Below, piece after piece: positions 7,611-14,414 of a stretch of DNA of 17,354 nucleotides (its first letter is position 1; the number at the start of each line of letters is the position of its first letter). A program made the translations under genes and the position numbers. This DNA is from Planctomycetota bacterium. Its GTDB lineage: Bacteria > Planctomycetota > DG-23 > SLPQ01. The stretch spans positions 1 through 17,354 of the forward strand of contig JAGHCE010000091.1 in assembly GCA_021160625.1 (NCBI GenBank), given 5' to 3'. A model generated the notes under the pieces. That model saw only the letters and a list, made by a program, of their open reading frames with translations, searched no databases and had not been told where the DNA came from.

Positions 7611-8606
7611 TTACTTCACTTTCGAGGCCTGGACGGCCGTAATCGCCGCTACACCGACTATTTGCTCCACCGTCGCGCCCCTTGACAGGTCATTTACCGG
7701 GCCGGCGAATCCCTGGAAGAGCGGGCCGTAGGCCTCGGCATTTGCCAGGTACTGTGTGAGCTTGTACCCGATGTTGCCGGCGTCGAGGTCGGGAAAGATA
7801 AGGACGTTGGCGCGGCCGGCGACCTTGCTGTCGGTCTTGACCTTCTTCGCGGCGACTTGCGGGACGATGGCGGCGTCGAGCTGGAACTCACCCTCGATTG
7901 CGATCTCCGGCGCCATCTCGCAGGCTTGGCGCGTGGCCTCGATTACCTTCTCGGTCCTGGGGTGCCGCGCGCTGCCCATCGTTGAAAACGACAGCATCGC
8001 AACCCTCGGCTCGATGTCGAGAAGCGCCTTCGCCGAGCGCGCCGATGAGACGGCTATCTCCGCGAGCTCCTTGGTCGTGGGGTCGGGGTTTACGCCCGCG
8101 TCGGCGAAGATGAAAGTCCCGCCCTCGCCGTATTCGCAGCCCGGCACCACCATTATGAAAAAACTCGACGGCGCCGTTATCCCCGGCGCGTAACCGATCG
8201 TGAGACTCGCCGCCTTGATGACGGCGGCGGTTATGCTGCTGCAGCCGCCCACCATCCCGTCGGCGTCGCCCTCGGCCACCATCATCCCGCCGAAGTAAAG
8301 CGGCTTCGAAAGAAGCCTCCTGGCGATCTTCTCCTTCGACCCGCGGTTTGCCACGTAGCGCTCGACGTAGCGATCCATCGCCGGACCGGCGGCCGTCTCG
8401 ACAAACCGAATGTCCGAAACGTCCACGCCGATTTCGGCGGCGGCCTTCTCGCACTCCGCAGGATCGCCGACAAGAACAGGCTCTGCAATCCCGTCATCTT
8501 TCAAGCGCCTGGCCGCCTGCAGCATACGCCCTTCGGCGACCTCGGGCAGAACTATTCGCTTGATATCGCTTTTTGCCGTCTCAATGAAACGCGCGATTAT
8601 CTCCAT
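7611..8606 (-). CDS. pta: Phosphate acetyltransferase (short form)
   Basis: Transfers the acetyl group between CoA and phosphate, working with acetate kinase. The 331-residue protein is the short, single-domain form without the N-terminal DRTGG/P-loop extension found in the E. coli enzyme. Motifs: KRIVLPEVAEGRMLQAA near the start, ADGMVGGCSSITAAVIKAA, FADAGVNPDPT, MLSFSTMGSARHP, EGEFQLDAAIVP, NVLIFPDLDAGNIGYKL and GPLFQGFAGPVNDLSRG. I chose the ATG at 8604-8606 because MEIIARFIETAK matches the family start; a GTG eight codons earlier is possible. GGAAGGAG lies directly before this ATG. nagB ends 55 nt upstream. Confidence 0.96.
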   Translation of the reverse strand: MEIIARFIETAKSDIKRIVLPEVAEGRMLQAARRLKDDGIAEPVLVGDPAECEKAAAEIGVDVSDIRFVETAAGPAMDRYVERYVANRGSKEKIARRLLSKPLYFGGMMVAEGDADGMVGGCSSITAAVIKAASLTIGYAPGITAPSSFFIMVVPGCEYGEGGTFIFADAGVNPDPTTKELAEIAVSSARSAKALLDIEPRVAMLSFSTMGSARHPRTEKVIEATRQACEMAPEIAIEGEFQLDAAIVPQVAAKKVKTDSKVAGRANVLIFPDLDAGNIGYKLTQYLANAEAYGPLFQGFAGPVNDLSRGATVEQIVGVAAITAVQASKVK

Positions 8607-8661
8607 AACTCCTTCCTCTCTGTCGGGCACTGAGAAGCACCAGGGCCGCAGTTCCGGGTTG

Positions 8662-9429
8662 TCACTTCAGAATCAGCCGGTGCGGCTCGGCCGGGTAGTT
8701 GCCCGTAAGCTTGCTCGCAGCCGCCTTGTCGGTGATGATCGTTACGGCCGGATGCAGCTGCAGGGCGCTTGCGGGGCACATAGCGGTAATCGGGCCCTCA
8801 ACCGCCGCGCTAATGGCGTCGGCCTTCGATTCCTTGTTTGCAAGGAGAATCACCCGGCGCGTGTCCAGAATCGTCCCAATGCCCATCGTGATGGCGTACT
8901 TGGGAACCTCGTCGATCGAAGCGAAAAAGCGGCTGTTGTCCTCGCGCGTCTCTTTGGTGAGAGTCTTGACGCGCGTGCGGCTTGCAAGCGACGAGCCGGG
9001 CTCGTCAAAGCCGATGTGCCCGTTGCCTCCGATGCCCAGAAGCTGCACGTCAATGCCGCCGTGCTCGACCATCATCCGCTCGTACTCGGTGCAGGAGGCG
9101 GTTACGTCCTTGGCCAGCCCGTCCGGGACGTGCGTGTTTTCCTTCCGGATGTTTATGTGGTTGAACAGGTTGTCATTCATAAAGTACCGGTAGGACTCCG
9201 TGTGAGTCGTGGGCAGACCGACGTACTCGTCTAAGTTGAAAGTGACCACCTGGTCGAAGTCCAGCCCGTCTTCCTTGTGCATACGGATGAGCTCCTTGTA
9301 GGTGCCCACAGGCGTGGATCCGGTGGCCAGCCCCAACACCGAGCGAGGCTTGCTGCGAACAAGATCCGCAATCATTTCCGCCGCCAGCCTCGACATCTGC
9401 TCGTAATTCTCTTTCACGATAACTTCCAT
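8662..9429 (-). CDS. nagB: Glucosamine-6-phosphate deaminase
   Basis: Converts glucosamine-6-phosphate to fructose-6-phosphate and ammonia, the step that feeds amino sugars into glycolysis. The 255-residue protein carries LGLATGSTPVGTYKEL (32-47, phosphate loop), FNLDEYVGL (64-72, with catalytic D67), FMNDNLFNHI and LGIGGNGHIGFDEPGSS (131-147, with H138 and E143 at active-site positions). The ATG is 7 nt after AAAGGAG. It follows the ROK regulator by 14 nt. nagA, the deacetylase that usually precedes this step, is not in the window. Confidence 0.97.
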   Translation of the reverse strand: MEVIVKENYEQMSRLAAEMIADLVRSKPRSVLGLATGSTPVGTYKELIRMHKEDGLDFDQVVTFNLDEYVGLPTTHTESYRYFMNDNLFNHINIRKENTHVPDGLAKDVTASCTEYERMMVEHGGIDVQLLGIGGNGHIGFDEPGSSLASRTRVKTLTKETREDNSRFFASIDEVPKYAITMGIGTILDTRRVILLANKESKADAISAAVEGPITAMCPASALQLHPAVTIITDKAAASKLTGNYPAEPHRLILK

Positions 9430-9443
9430 ACCGGCACTCCTTT

Positions 9444-10622
9444 TTACCTGGCCCTGAGATCCTCGAAATAGTTTTCAAATACAACGTCGGCGGCGCCCAA
9501 CGCCCCCGAAACCTCGCCCAGTTCACTAACCTGCAACTCCACCGTCGGCGCAATATGCGGCAAAACGCGCGAGTCGAATACGCGCCTTATCGTCTCCATC
9601 ATTCGAGAAGAACCCCCCGACAGCAGCCCGCCAAGGATGACCACCTGCGGGTCGAACAGGTTTGCCATATTCGCAATCATCCTGCCCATATGCTCCGCCG
9701 CGCGGACCACAACGTTTTCACAAAGCCTGTCGCCGGCCTCCGCAGCCTGGAGAACCGCCCCAATCCTTACGGTGCCGTCTTCTGCGGTCTCCACCGTCGA
9801 AAGCGCCGCTCCCGCAATCGCTTGCTGGACTTCCCTCACAATGGCCTCCGGGCCCGCCACGGTTTCCAGGCACCCGTAGTTGCCGCAATGGCATAGCACC
9901 CCGCCGTCGGTTGCCGAAACGTGCCCAAGCTCGCCGGCGTTTCCGGAAAAGCCGCGATAGAGATGCGCGTCCACCACTATGCCCAGACCTATCCCCTTGC
10001 CGACAAAGACGTAAAGGAAATCGTCCACCCCGCGCCCCTTGCCGAAACTAATCTCGGCCATAGTCGAGGCGTTGACGTCGTTGTCCACGTACACCGGCAG
10101 GCTGAAGCGCTCTGACAGCAGGGCTGCAACGGGGACTTCCTTCCAGTCCTCGACGTGCGGAAAGCGAAGCGACACGCCGTCCTCGCGTTGCACGAGCCCC
10201 GTGATACCCACGCCGATGCCCGCCGGCGGCTCGTCGGCCGCCGCCAGGAGTGCGTCGGTCACTTCGTAAAGGCTTGACAGGATCGTGTCCCTGGAAGCCT
10301 CAGTGCCCCACTCGAAGCGCTCTTGCGCCAGAGGCGCGCCGCCTAAGTCGGCTACGATACCGCAGACACCGGACATATTGACAGAGAGCCCCACTGACCG
10401 AACGAACCCCGGATTCATCGTGAGAATCCTTGCTCGCCGTCCGCCGCTGCTTTCGACGTAGCCGTCTTCGCTGAGAATGCCTGCATCAACGAGCCCCCGG
10501 ACGGCGACGCTCACCGTCGGCAGGCTAAGCGACAGCCGACGCGCCAAAAGCGGCCTGGTCACGTGCGCAGCACGGCGCGTGAACTCAACAATCTCGTATT
10601 GGCGGGGAAGCAGGCTGAACAT
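9444..10622 (-). CDS. ROK-family transcriptional regulator (NagC-like)
   Basis: A 392-residue ROK protein with an N-terminal winged helix-turn-helix (about residues 10-66, including LLARRLSLSLPTVSVAVRGL), so a regulator and not a free sugar kinase. The ROK domain follows: GIGVGITGLV (135-144), VDNDVNASTMAE (179-190, where kinases of the family hold the catalytic Asp), the metal-binding ELGH (231-234) and CHCGNYGCLE (244-253, zinc motif), and VVILGGLLSGG near the end. Members usually repress sugar genes and bind a phosphorylated sugar. Being first in the operon before nagB, it probably senses an amino-sugar phosphate and controls its own operon. No clear ribosome binding site precedes the ATG, so initiation may be weak. 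Confidence 0.92.
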   Translation of the reverse strand: MFSLLPRQYEIVEFTRRAAHVTRPLLARRLSLSLPTVSVAVRGLVDAGILSEDGYVESSGGRRARILTMNPGFVRSVGLSVNMSGVCGIVADLGGAPLAQERFEWGTEASRDTILSSLYEVTDALLAAADEPPAGIGVGITGLVQREDGVSLRFPHVEDWKEVPVAALLSERFSLPVYVDNDVNASTMAEISFGKGRGVDDFLYVFVGKGIGLGIVVDAHLYRGFSGNAGELGHVSATDGGVLCHCGNYGCLETVAGPEAIVREVQQAIAGAALSTVETAEDGTVRIGAVLQAAEAGDRLCENVVVRAAEHMGRMIANMANLFDPQVVILGGLLSGGSSRMMETIRRVFDSRVLPHIAPTVELQVSELGEVSGALGAADVVFENYFEDLRAR

Positions 10623-10661
10623 AGTTTAGTATCCGAAGAAATAGCACCTCACAAAAGGACC

Positions 10662-10690
10662 ATTATAGGCTTCTTTGTGCCACTACACAA
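10662..10690 (-). promoter_or_regulatory. Promoter for the ROK-nagB-pta-ackA operon
   Basis: On the reverse strand TTGTGT (10685-10690), a 17-nt spacer and a perfect TATAAT (10662-10667). Transcription would begin near 10655, giving a leader of about 33 nt to the ROK start codon. Confidence 0.6.
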
Positions 10691-10845
10691 GTAAGTATTT
10701 CCTGAACACACGACTTTTTTCGGTGGCTTGAGACCCGCCGCTGCGTTATGTGTATAAGTCCTTGTACTCTCAGAGGATACGTCTTGACAAAGTCGGATAG
10801 GAACACGAACGTCGGACACTCTCGGTCTTGCCCCGCTGTGCAGGT

Positions 10846-10867
10846 CATATTCCGCCTGCGGTAAGCC
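10846..10867 (+). repeat. Short partial copy of a dispersed repeat
   Basis: CATATTCCGCCTGCGGTAAG is close to the core of the 52-nt repeat at 10877-10928 and 14253-14304 (TATTCCGCGTGCG, then a purine-rich end). A further diverged copy, CATATTCCTTGTGCGCCTTAC, occupies 10990-11010 between the arms of the REPIN-like element. Confidence 0.5.
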
Positions 10868-10876
10868 AATGAGTGG

Positions 10877-10928
10877 GGTGGACATTCTTGTCCGCCGGCA
10901 TATATTCCGCGTGCGCTAAAGTTTACCC
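10877..10928 (+). repeat. Dispersed 52-nt palindromic repeat, copy 1
   Basis: It aligns without gaps to 14253-14304, with 43 of 52 bases identical by eye. The first 20 nt form a hairpin (GGTGGACA, loop TTCT, TGTCCGCC; one G-T pair). The second half carries ATTCCGCGTGCG, the best-conserved block. Both copies lie outside genes. Confidence 0.75.
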
Positions 10929-10966
10929 GCCGTGGGGAGGGCACACTCTACACAATTGGTGGCTAT

Positions 10967-11038
10967 GTAGGGGCGCGATTTATCGCGCCCATATTCCTTG
11001 TGCGCCTTACCTGCGGGCGTGATGAATCACGCCCCTAC
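10967..11038. repeat. REPIN-like pair of inverted palindromes
   Basis: Two perfect hairpins, each with a 9-bp stem and a 2-nt centre, lie at 10971-10990 (GGGCGCGAT/ATCGCGCCC) and 11015-11034 (GGGCGTGAT/ATCACGCCC). The outer ends are GTAG on the left and CTAC on the right, so the two 24-nt arms (10967-10990 and 11015-11038) are inverted copies matching at 21 of 24 positions. A 24-nt spacer separates them. This is the architecture of a REP doublet. No RAYT-type transposase is in the window. Confidence 0.75.
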
Positions 11039-11083
11039 ATCGTGTTTCTCTGTATCTTTGCTACTCTGTGGTGAAAATAGTAC

Positions 11084-11112
11084 GCATGCGGCAAGCCGCG
11101 CATTCCGCATGC
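11084..11112. repeat. Inverted repeat
   Basis: GCATGCGG (11084-11091) and CCGCATGC (11105-11112) pair perfectly over 8 bp around 13 nt that themselves contain CGG/CCG. The right arm includes ATTCCGC, as in the dispersed repeat. No T-run follows, so it is not a typical terminator. Confidence 0.5.
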
Positions 11113-11169
11113 AACTGGGCGGGGCTTGCGTTATGGGCCGGAGTATGGCGGGTGGAAGATGTTTCCGGC

Positions 11170-11197
11170 TTGCAAGTAGGCGGCATACGGGTATTTT
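11170..11197 (+). promoter_or_regulatory. Possible promoter for the radical SAM gene
   Basis: TTGCAA (11170-11175), a 16-nt spacer and TATTTT (11192-11197) lie about 90 nt before the start codon. Both boxes are imperfect, and this is the best candidate seen. Confidence 0.35.
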
Positions 11198-11287
11198 TAG
11201 TCGTCTCGGTAGCGAAGTGGCGCTGGGAGTACGGCCGCAGGGGCATTCCTGGGTGAGGATGGGTGCTGGGGTCAGAAGAGATTGACG

Positions 11288-12331
11288 ATGGCAGTATTTC
11301 CAGAAAGGATTCTCGTTGCCGCGGGGCTTGAAGAATCCGAGGCGGTAGAGAGAGCCACCGCAGCGGCGCCTGGCGCGCCCGTGGAGGTATTTGATGACGG
11401 TCTGTCGCTGACGCTGTCGCGGCTGGAGCGGCTTGGCGCCGAAGAGGCGAAGAAGACCCTGGTTATTGCGAGGCGTCGGGGTGGTTTTGTAAAGCCATTC
11501 CCGTCGGGGCGCGGAATGAGATCGTCGCCGTGGCACTATTTCATCCCCGCGATCGGTTGCCCGGCCGACTGCCGGTACTGCTTTCTGCAGGTGTATCATC
11601 CTGCGAATTCGCCTGTGGTCTTTGCGGACCAGGCAGCGATGCTCGCCGAGATCGAGCGGAAAAGCGACGAGGTGGGCGGCGGCTATTTCTACGGCGGCGA
11701 ACTCTGCGACAACCTGATGCTTGAGCGGTTCCTTGGGATTACGGGGCCATTGATCGACCTTTTCAGGAGGCTGCCTGATGCGACATTGGAGCTGCGCACG
11801 AAGTCGGCCGATGTAGGGGCACTCCTGGAGGCGGGGACAGCGCCGAATGTTGTTGTGTCGTGGACGTTCTCGCCAGAGACCCTTGCGCGGGACTTCGAGC
11901 CGGGGGCGGCGAGTGCGGCCGACAGGATAGAGGCGGCGCGAAGAGTGCAGCGGGTAGGTTTCCGCGTGGGGGTGAGGTTCGACCCTATAGTGCTTTTCGA
12001 GGGGTGGCGCGAGGAATACGAGGCCCTTGTCTCGATACTCTCGGCGGCGCTTGACGCATCACTTGTGGAGTCGGCGCACCTGGGCTGCATTCGCTTTACG
12101 CCGGCGCTCAAACAGGTGGTTCAGGAACGCTTCGGCCGGACGAGCCCGTTCGACGGCGAGTTTGCCGCTTCAAGCGACGGCAAGCTTCGCTACCCAAGGC
12201 CGCTTCGCAGCGCCGCCTACGCCGAAATCGCCCGTATGATCGCCCGCTGGGACAATGGGATCGCGGTGCGGCTCTGTATGGAAACGCCGCAGGTGGAGGC
12301 CGACTTCACCTCGTTTGCGGCCGGACGATAA
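11288..12331 (+). CDS. Radical SAM protein related to spore photoproduct lyase
   Basis: A 347-residue radical SAM enzyme. C91, C95 and C98 in GCPADCRYCFLQVYH (90-104) form the CxxxCxxC motif that binds the 4Fe-4S cluster and cleaves S-adenosylmethionine. The sequence around it (FVKPFPSGRG at 67-76, then FLQVYHPANSP) and ELRTKSADV, VSWTFSPE, GVRFDPIVLFEGW and CIRFTPALKQ fit the SplB-like family. The conserved KPCPGT segment of true spore photoproduct lyases reads KPFPSG here, without its cysteine, and no sporulation gene is nearby. Repair of spore photoproduct is therefore doubtful and the substrate unknown. The start is the ATG; a TTG two codons earlier is less likely. The ribosome binding site is weak. 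tatA follows after 182 nt. Confidence 0.87.
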   Translation: MAVFPERILVAAGLEESEAVERATAAAPGAPVEVFDDGLSLTLSRLERLGAEEAKKTLVIARRRGGFVKPFPSGRGMRSSPWHYFIPAIGCPADCRYCFLQVYHPANSPVVFADQAAMLAEIERKSDEVGGGYFYGGELCDNLMLERFLGITGPLIDLFRRLPDATLELRTKSADVGALLEAGTAPNVVVSWTFSPETLARDFEPGAASAADRIEAARRVQRVGFRVGVRFDPIVLFEGWREEYEALVSILSAALDASLVESAHLGCIRFTPALKQVVQERFGRTSPFDGEFAASSDGKLRYPRPLRSAAYAEIARMIARWDNGIAVRLCMETPQVEADFTSFAAGR

Positions 12332-12384
12332 AGGATTTTCTACCGAAGCGTTGTCGGAAGCCCCCGTAGCGCCGCCGGAAAACA

Positions 12385-12414
12385 TTGGCAACATTTACGG
12401 GTGATTGCAATAAT
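12385..12414 (+). promoter_or_regulatory. Possible promoter for tatA
   Basis: TTGGCA (12385-12390) and AATAAT (12409-12414) are separated by 18 nt, about 100 nt before tatA. The match is moderate. Confidence 0.35.
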
Positions 12415-12486
12415 AGGGATGTGCGAGCAAGGCGTGGGAGCGCCCCGCGTAACTGATAGCGCACGAAAGGCTGCGAAAGGTATCTT

Positions 12487-12507
12487 CGGCTTCGTGAAGC
12501 CGGGAGG
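12487..12507 (+). promoter_or_regulatory. Hairpin touching the tatA ribosome binding site
   Basis: CGGCTTC (12487-12493) pairs with GAAGCCG (12496-12502), and the Shine-Dalgarno GGAGG (12503-12507) follows directly. Such a hairpin could modulate access to the site. This is inference from sequence only. Confidence 0.4.
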
Positions 12508-12513
12508 AAAATG

Positions 12514-12750
12514 ATGTTGACCAAAGCGATGTTCAATCTCGGCGGCACCGAAATGTTGGTGATACTTGTGGTGCTGCTTTTGATCTTCGGGTCTCGGCTG
12601 CCCAGCATAATGAGGTCACTGGGCAGAAGCGCCACCGAGTTCAAGAAGGGGATGAACGACATTACCGAAGAGCCGATGACCGATCAGAAAAGTCCGCCCA
12701 CGACAGAGACGAACAACCACCCGCACGGCGACGAGTCTCCGGCCGGCTGA
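12514..12750 (+). CDS. tatA: Twin-arginine translocase subunit TatA/TatE
   Basis: A 78-residue membrane protein that forms the pore-like oligomer of the Tat pathway, which exports folded proteins. After a short N-terminus, GGTEMLVILVVLLLIFG is the single transmembrane helix. The typical FG..LP hinge (FGSRLP) and an amphipathic helix (LPSIMRSLGRSATEFKKGM) follow, and the tail is polar and probably disordered. Two ATG codons stand in a row at 12511 and 12514; the second is 6 nt after GGAGG, a better spacing, so I use it. tatB and tatC are not in the window. A Tat-signal protein is encoded at 15978-16970, but nothing links the two directly. Confidence 0.92.
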   Translation: MLTKAMFNLGGTEMLVILVVLLLIFGSRLPSIMRSLGRSATEFKKGMNDITEEPMTDQKSPPTTETNNHPHGDESPAG

Positions 12751-12827
12751 GGGCAATAGCGCGAGAAAGCGCCTGCCCCGGTTTCGCTTGTCGAGCATTT
12801 ACTCAAGATGAGTGCGGCGCTGGCGCG

Positions 12828-14081
12828 TCAGCCTATGGCCGGCATAGCCTCGTGAGGCGCCTCGATGTGCTCGGCCTTGCTGATGACGACGATCCCGCCT
12901 GTCGACACCCAGAATCTTTCCCTGTCGCTGTCAATGTCGTAGCCTATCTCGGTTCCCTCGGGGATCTCGACGCCCTTGTCGATGATGGCGCGGCGGATAT
13001 GGCAATGGCGGCCGATATTGACCCCCTCGAAGATTACCGATTCCTCGATGCGGGCGTAAGAGTTAACCCGAACGTTGTGTGAGAGAACGGAGCGCTGCAC
13101 CCGCCCGCCGGAAATAATGCAGCCCGGCGAGACGGTGGAGTCGAGAGCAACACCCGTTCTGCCGCCTTCGAACTCCTGGGCGAAGACGAACTTCGGCGGC
13201 GCGAAATGCTCGTGGTAGGTTCGTATGGGCCAGCCCTCGTCGTAGAGGTTGAGCACCGGCTCCACGGCGACGAGGTCCATATTCGCTTTCCAGTACTGCT
13301 CAATGGTTCCCACGTCGCGCCAGTACTTGGGGGCTTTCTTATTTTCGTCCACGAAGTTGTAGGCATAGACAGAGGCGCCTGTGCGAAGCATCAGGGGTAT
13401 GACATTCTTGCCGAAATCGTGGGCGCTGCGCGTCCTGGCGTCTTTGTACAGGTAATTCAAGAGCACGTTCGTGTTGAAAATATATATTCCCATCGAGGCC
13501 ATGCAATCGTGGCTGTTATGCGGGAGGGGCTTGGCCTTTTCCGGCTTTTCCTGGAACCCGGTGATTCGATAGTCGTCGTCGGTGGACATTACGCCGTAGT
13601 GGCGCGCCTGCGATACGGCTATTTGGGTGGTGGCGATGGTGAGCTCTGCGCCCTTTGACTTGTGGAAGTCGAGCATCTTGCCGTAATCCATCTTGTAGAC
13701 GTGGTCGCCGGCGAGCACCAGGACGTGCTCGGGCTGCTCCTGCTCGATGAAATTGATGTTCTGGTAGATGGCGTCGGCTGTGCCCTGGTACCAGTGCTCC
13801 CCGACACGCTGCTGAGGCGGAATTGCGGTAACGTATTCACCCAGCGCCAGCGGGAGAAATCCCCACCCCTGGGCAAGATGCTTCGACAGGGAAAGCGATT
13901 TGTACTGGATGAGGACGACTATCTTGCGCAGGCCCGAGTTGATCGCGTTCGAGAGCGGGAAGTCGATTATCCGGTAAATTCCACCGAAAGGAACCGCCGG
14001 CTTCGCCCTGTGGAGGGTAAGCGGCCCAAGCCTCGTGCCCTTGCCTCCCGCCAGTACAATGGCGAGAACACTGCCAGTCAT
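12828..14081 (-). CDS. glgC: Glucose-1-phosphate adenylyltransferase
   Basis: Makes ADP-glucose from glucose-1-phosphate and ATP, the committed and regulated step of bacterial glycogen synthesis. The 417-residue protein shows VLAGGKGTRLGPLT (9-22, nucleotide loop), RAKPAVPFGGIYRIIDF (25-41), the activator/substrate region QYKSLSL, WYQGTADAIYQN, VLAGDHVYKMDYG (catalytic Asp), GFQEKPE and a C-terminal beta-helix with SPGCIISGGRVQRSVL and GVNIGRHCHIRRAIID. The ATG is 6 nt after GGAGG. It stands alone on its strand, convergent with tatA (77 nt between stops) and divergent from the Memo fusion. No other glycogen gene is in the window. Confidence 0.97.
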   Translation of the reverse strand: MTGSVLAIVLAGGKGTRLGPLTLHRAKPAVPFGGIYRIIDFPLSNAINSGLRKIVVLIQYKSLSLSKHLAQGWGFLPLALGEYVTAIPPQQRVGEHWYQGTADAIYQNINFIEQEQPEHVLVLAGDHVYKMDYGKMLDFHKSKGAELTIATTQIAVSQARHYGVMSTDDDYRITGFQEKPEKAKPLPHNSHDCMASMGIYIFNTNVLLNYLYKDARTRSAHDFGKNVIPLMLRTGASVYAYNFVDENKKAPKYWRDVGTIEQYWKANMDLVAVEPVLNLYDEGWPIRTYHEHFAPPKFVFAQEFEGGRTGVALDSTVSPGCIISGGRVQRSVLSHNVRVNSYARIEESVIFEGVNIGRHCHIRRAIIDKGVEIPEGTEIGYDIDSDRERFWVSTGGIVVISKAEHIEAPHEAMPAIG

Positions 14082-14117
14082 TTCTACCCTCCAATATCGG
14101 CGCCACCACCGGGGGGT

Positions 14118-14145
14118 ATTCTACAACTTGTGTCAAGGTTTGCAA
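14118..14145 (-). promoter_or_regulatory. Promoter for glgC
   Basis: On the reverse strand TTGCAA (14140-14145), a 16-nt spacer and TAGAAT (14118-14123, five of six bases match), about 40 nt before the start codon. A TTGACA also occurs at 14131-14136 but has no -10 box at the right distance. Confidence 0.5.
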
Positions 14146-14252
14146 TAGGATAACTTCTTATGAACACATCTCCCGGCTGGGCCAGCGGTTACGTCCCAAC
14201 AGGAACGCCGGAGCCCCTGCCGCATCCCCCCCATACGCCGGGCAACAGGTAG

Positions 14253-14304
14253 GGCGGACATTCTTGTCTGCCATCATTTATTCCGCGTGCGGCAAGGTTT
14301 GCCC
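14253..14304 (+). repeat. Dispersed 52-nt palindromic repeat, copy 2
   Basis: Same length and orientation as 10877-10928, with 9 differences in 52. Its hairpin is GGCGGACA, loop TTCT, TGTCTGCC, with one mismatch. The copy lies upstream of the Memo fusion promoter. Confidence 0.75.
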
Positions 14305-14331
14305 ACTGTTGAGGGTGTCTTCAACTACTGT

Positions 14332-14359
14332 TTGAATGGCCGGTCCTTTGCGTTATAAT
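14332..14359 (+). promoter_or_regulatory. Promoter for the Memo-AMMECR1 operon
   Basis: TTGAAT (14332-14337), a 16-nt spacer and a perfect TATAAT (14354-14359). Transcription would start near 14366, followed by AAGGAGG at 14397-14403, 11 nt before the start codon. Confidence 0.65.
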
Positions 14360-14414
14360 TGGTTTGAGGAAAACCCGTTGGGATGATACGGGTGGTAAGG
14401 AGGCGGCGCTCGAA

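Larger units (their letters stand above)
10623..11287. other. Non-coding, repeat-rich region of 665 bp
   Basis: No open frame here resembles a protein. The left end holds the ROK operon promoter. The rest is a cluster of palindromic repeats listed separately (10846-10867, 10877-10928, 10967-11038, 11084-11112), then a possible promoter for the radical SAM gene. The stretch 10690-10845 shows nothing recognisable. The region looks like a hot spot for small dispersed repeats. Confidence 0.7.
14082..14414. other. Non-coding divergent intergenic region
   Basis: It holds the glgC promoter and ribosome binding site on the left, a second copy of the dispersed repeat at 14253-14304, and the promoter and ribosome binding site of the Memo fusion on the right. 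Nothing recognisable was seen in 14150-14247. Confidence 0.7.

Noticed and set aside
10846..11112. Possible CRISPR array
   Set aside because: The repeats differ in length, spacing and orientation, are imperfect, and no cas gene is nearby.
10663..11599. Several small open frames in the repeat-rich intergenic region
   Set aside because: They run through hairpins and repeats, overlap each other on both strands, and lack motifs and ribosome binding sites.
12751..12827. Terminator between tatA and glgC
   Set aside because: Only 4-bp stems such as GCGC/GCGC and ACTC/GAGT were found, with no T-run on either strand.
14364..14414. TTG at 14364 as start of the Memo fusion
   Set aside because: It coincides with the predicted transcription start and has no ribosome binding site; the ATG at 14415 follows AAGGAGG.
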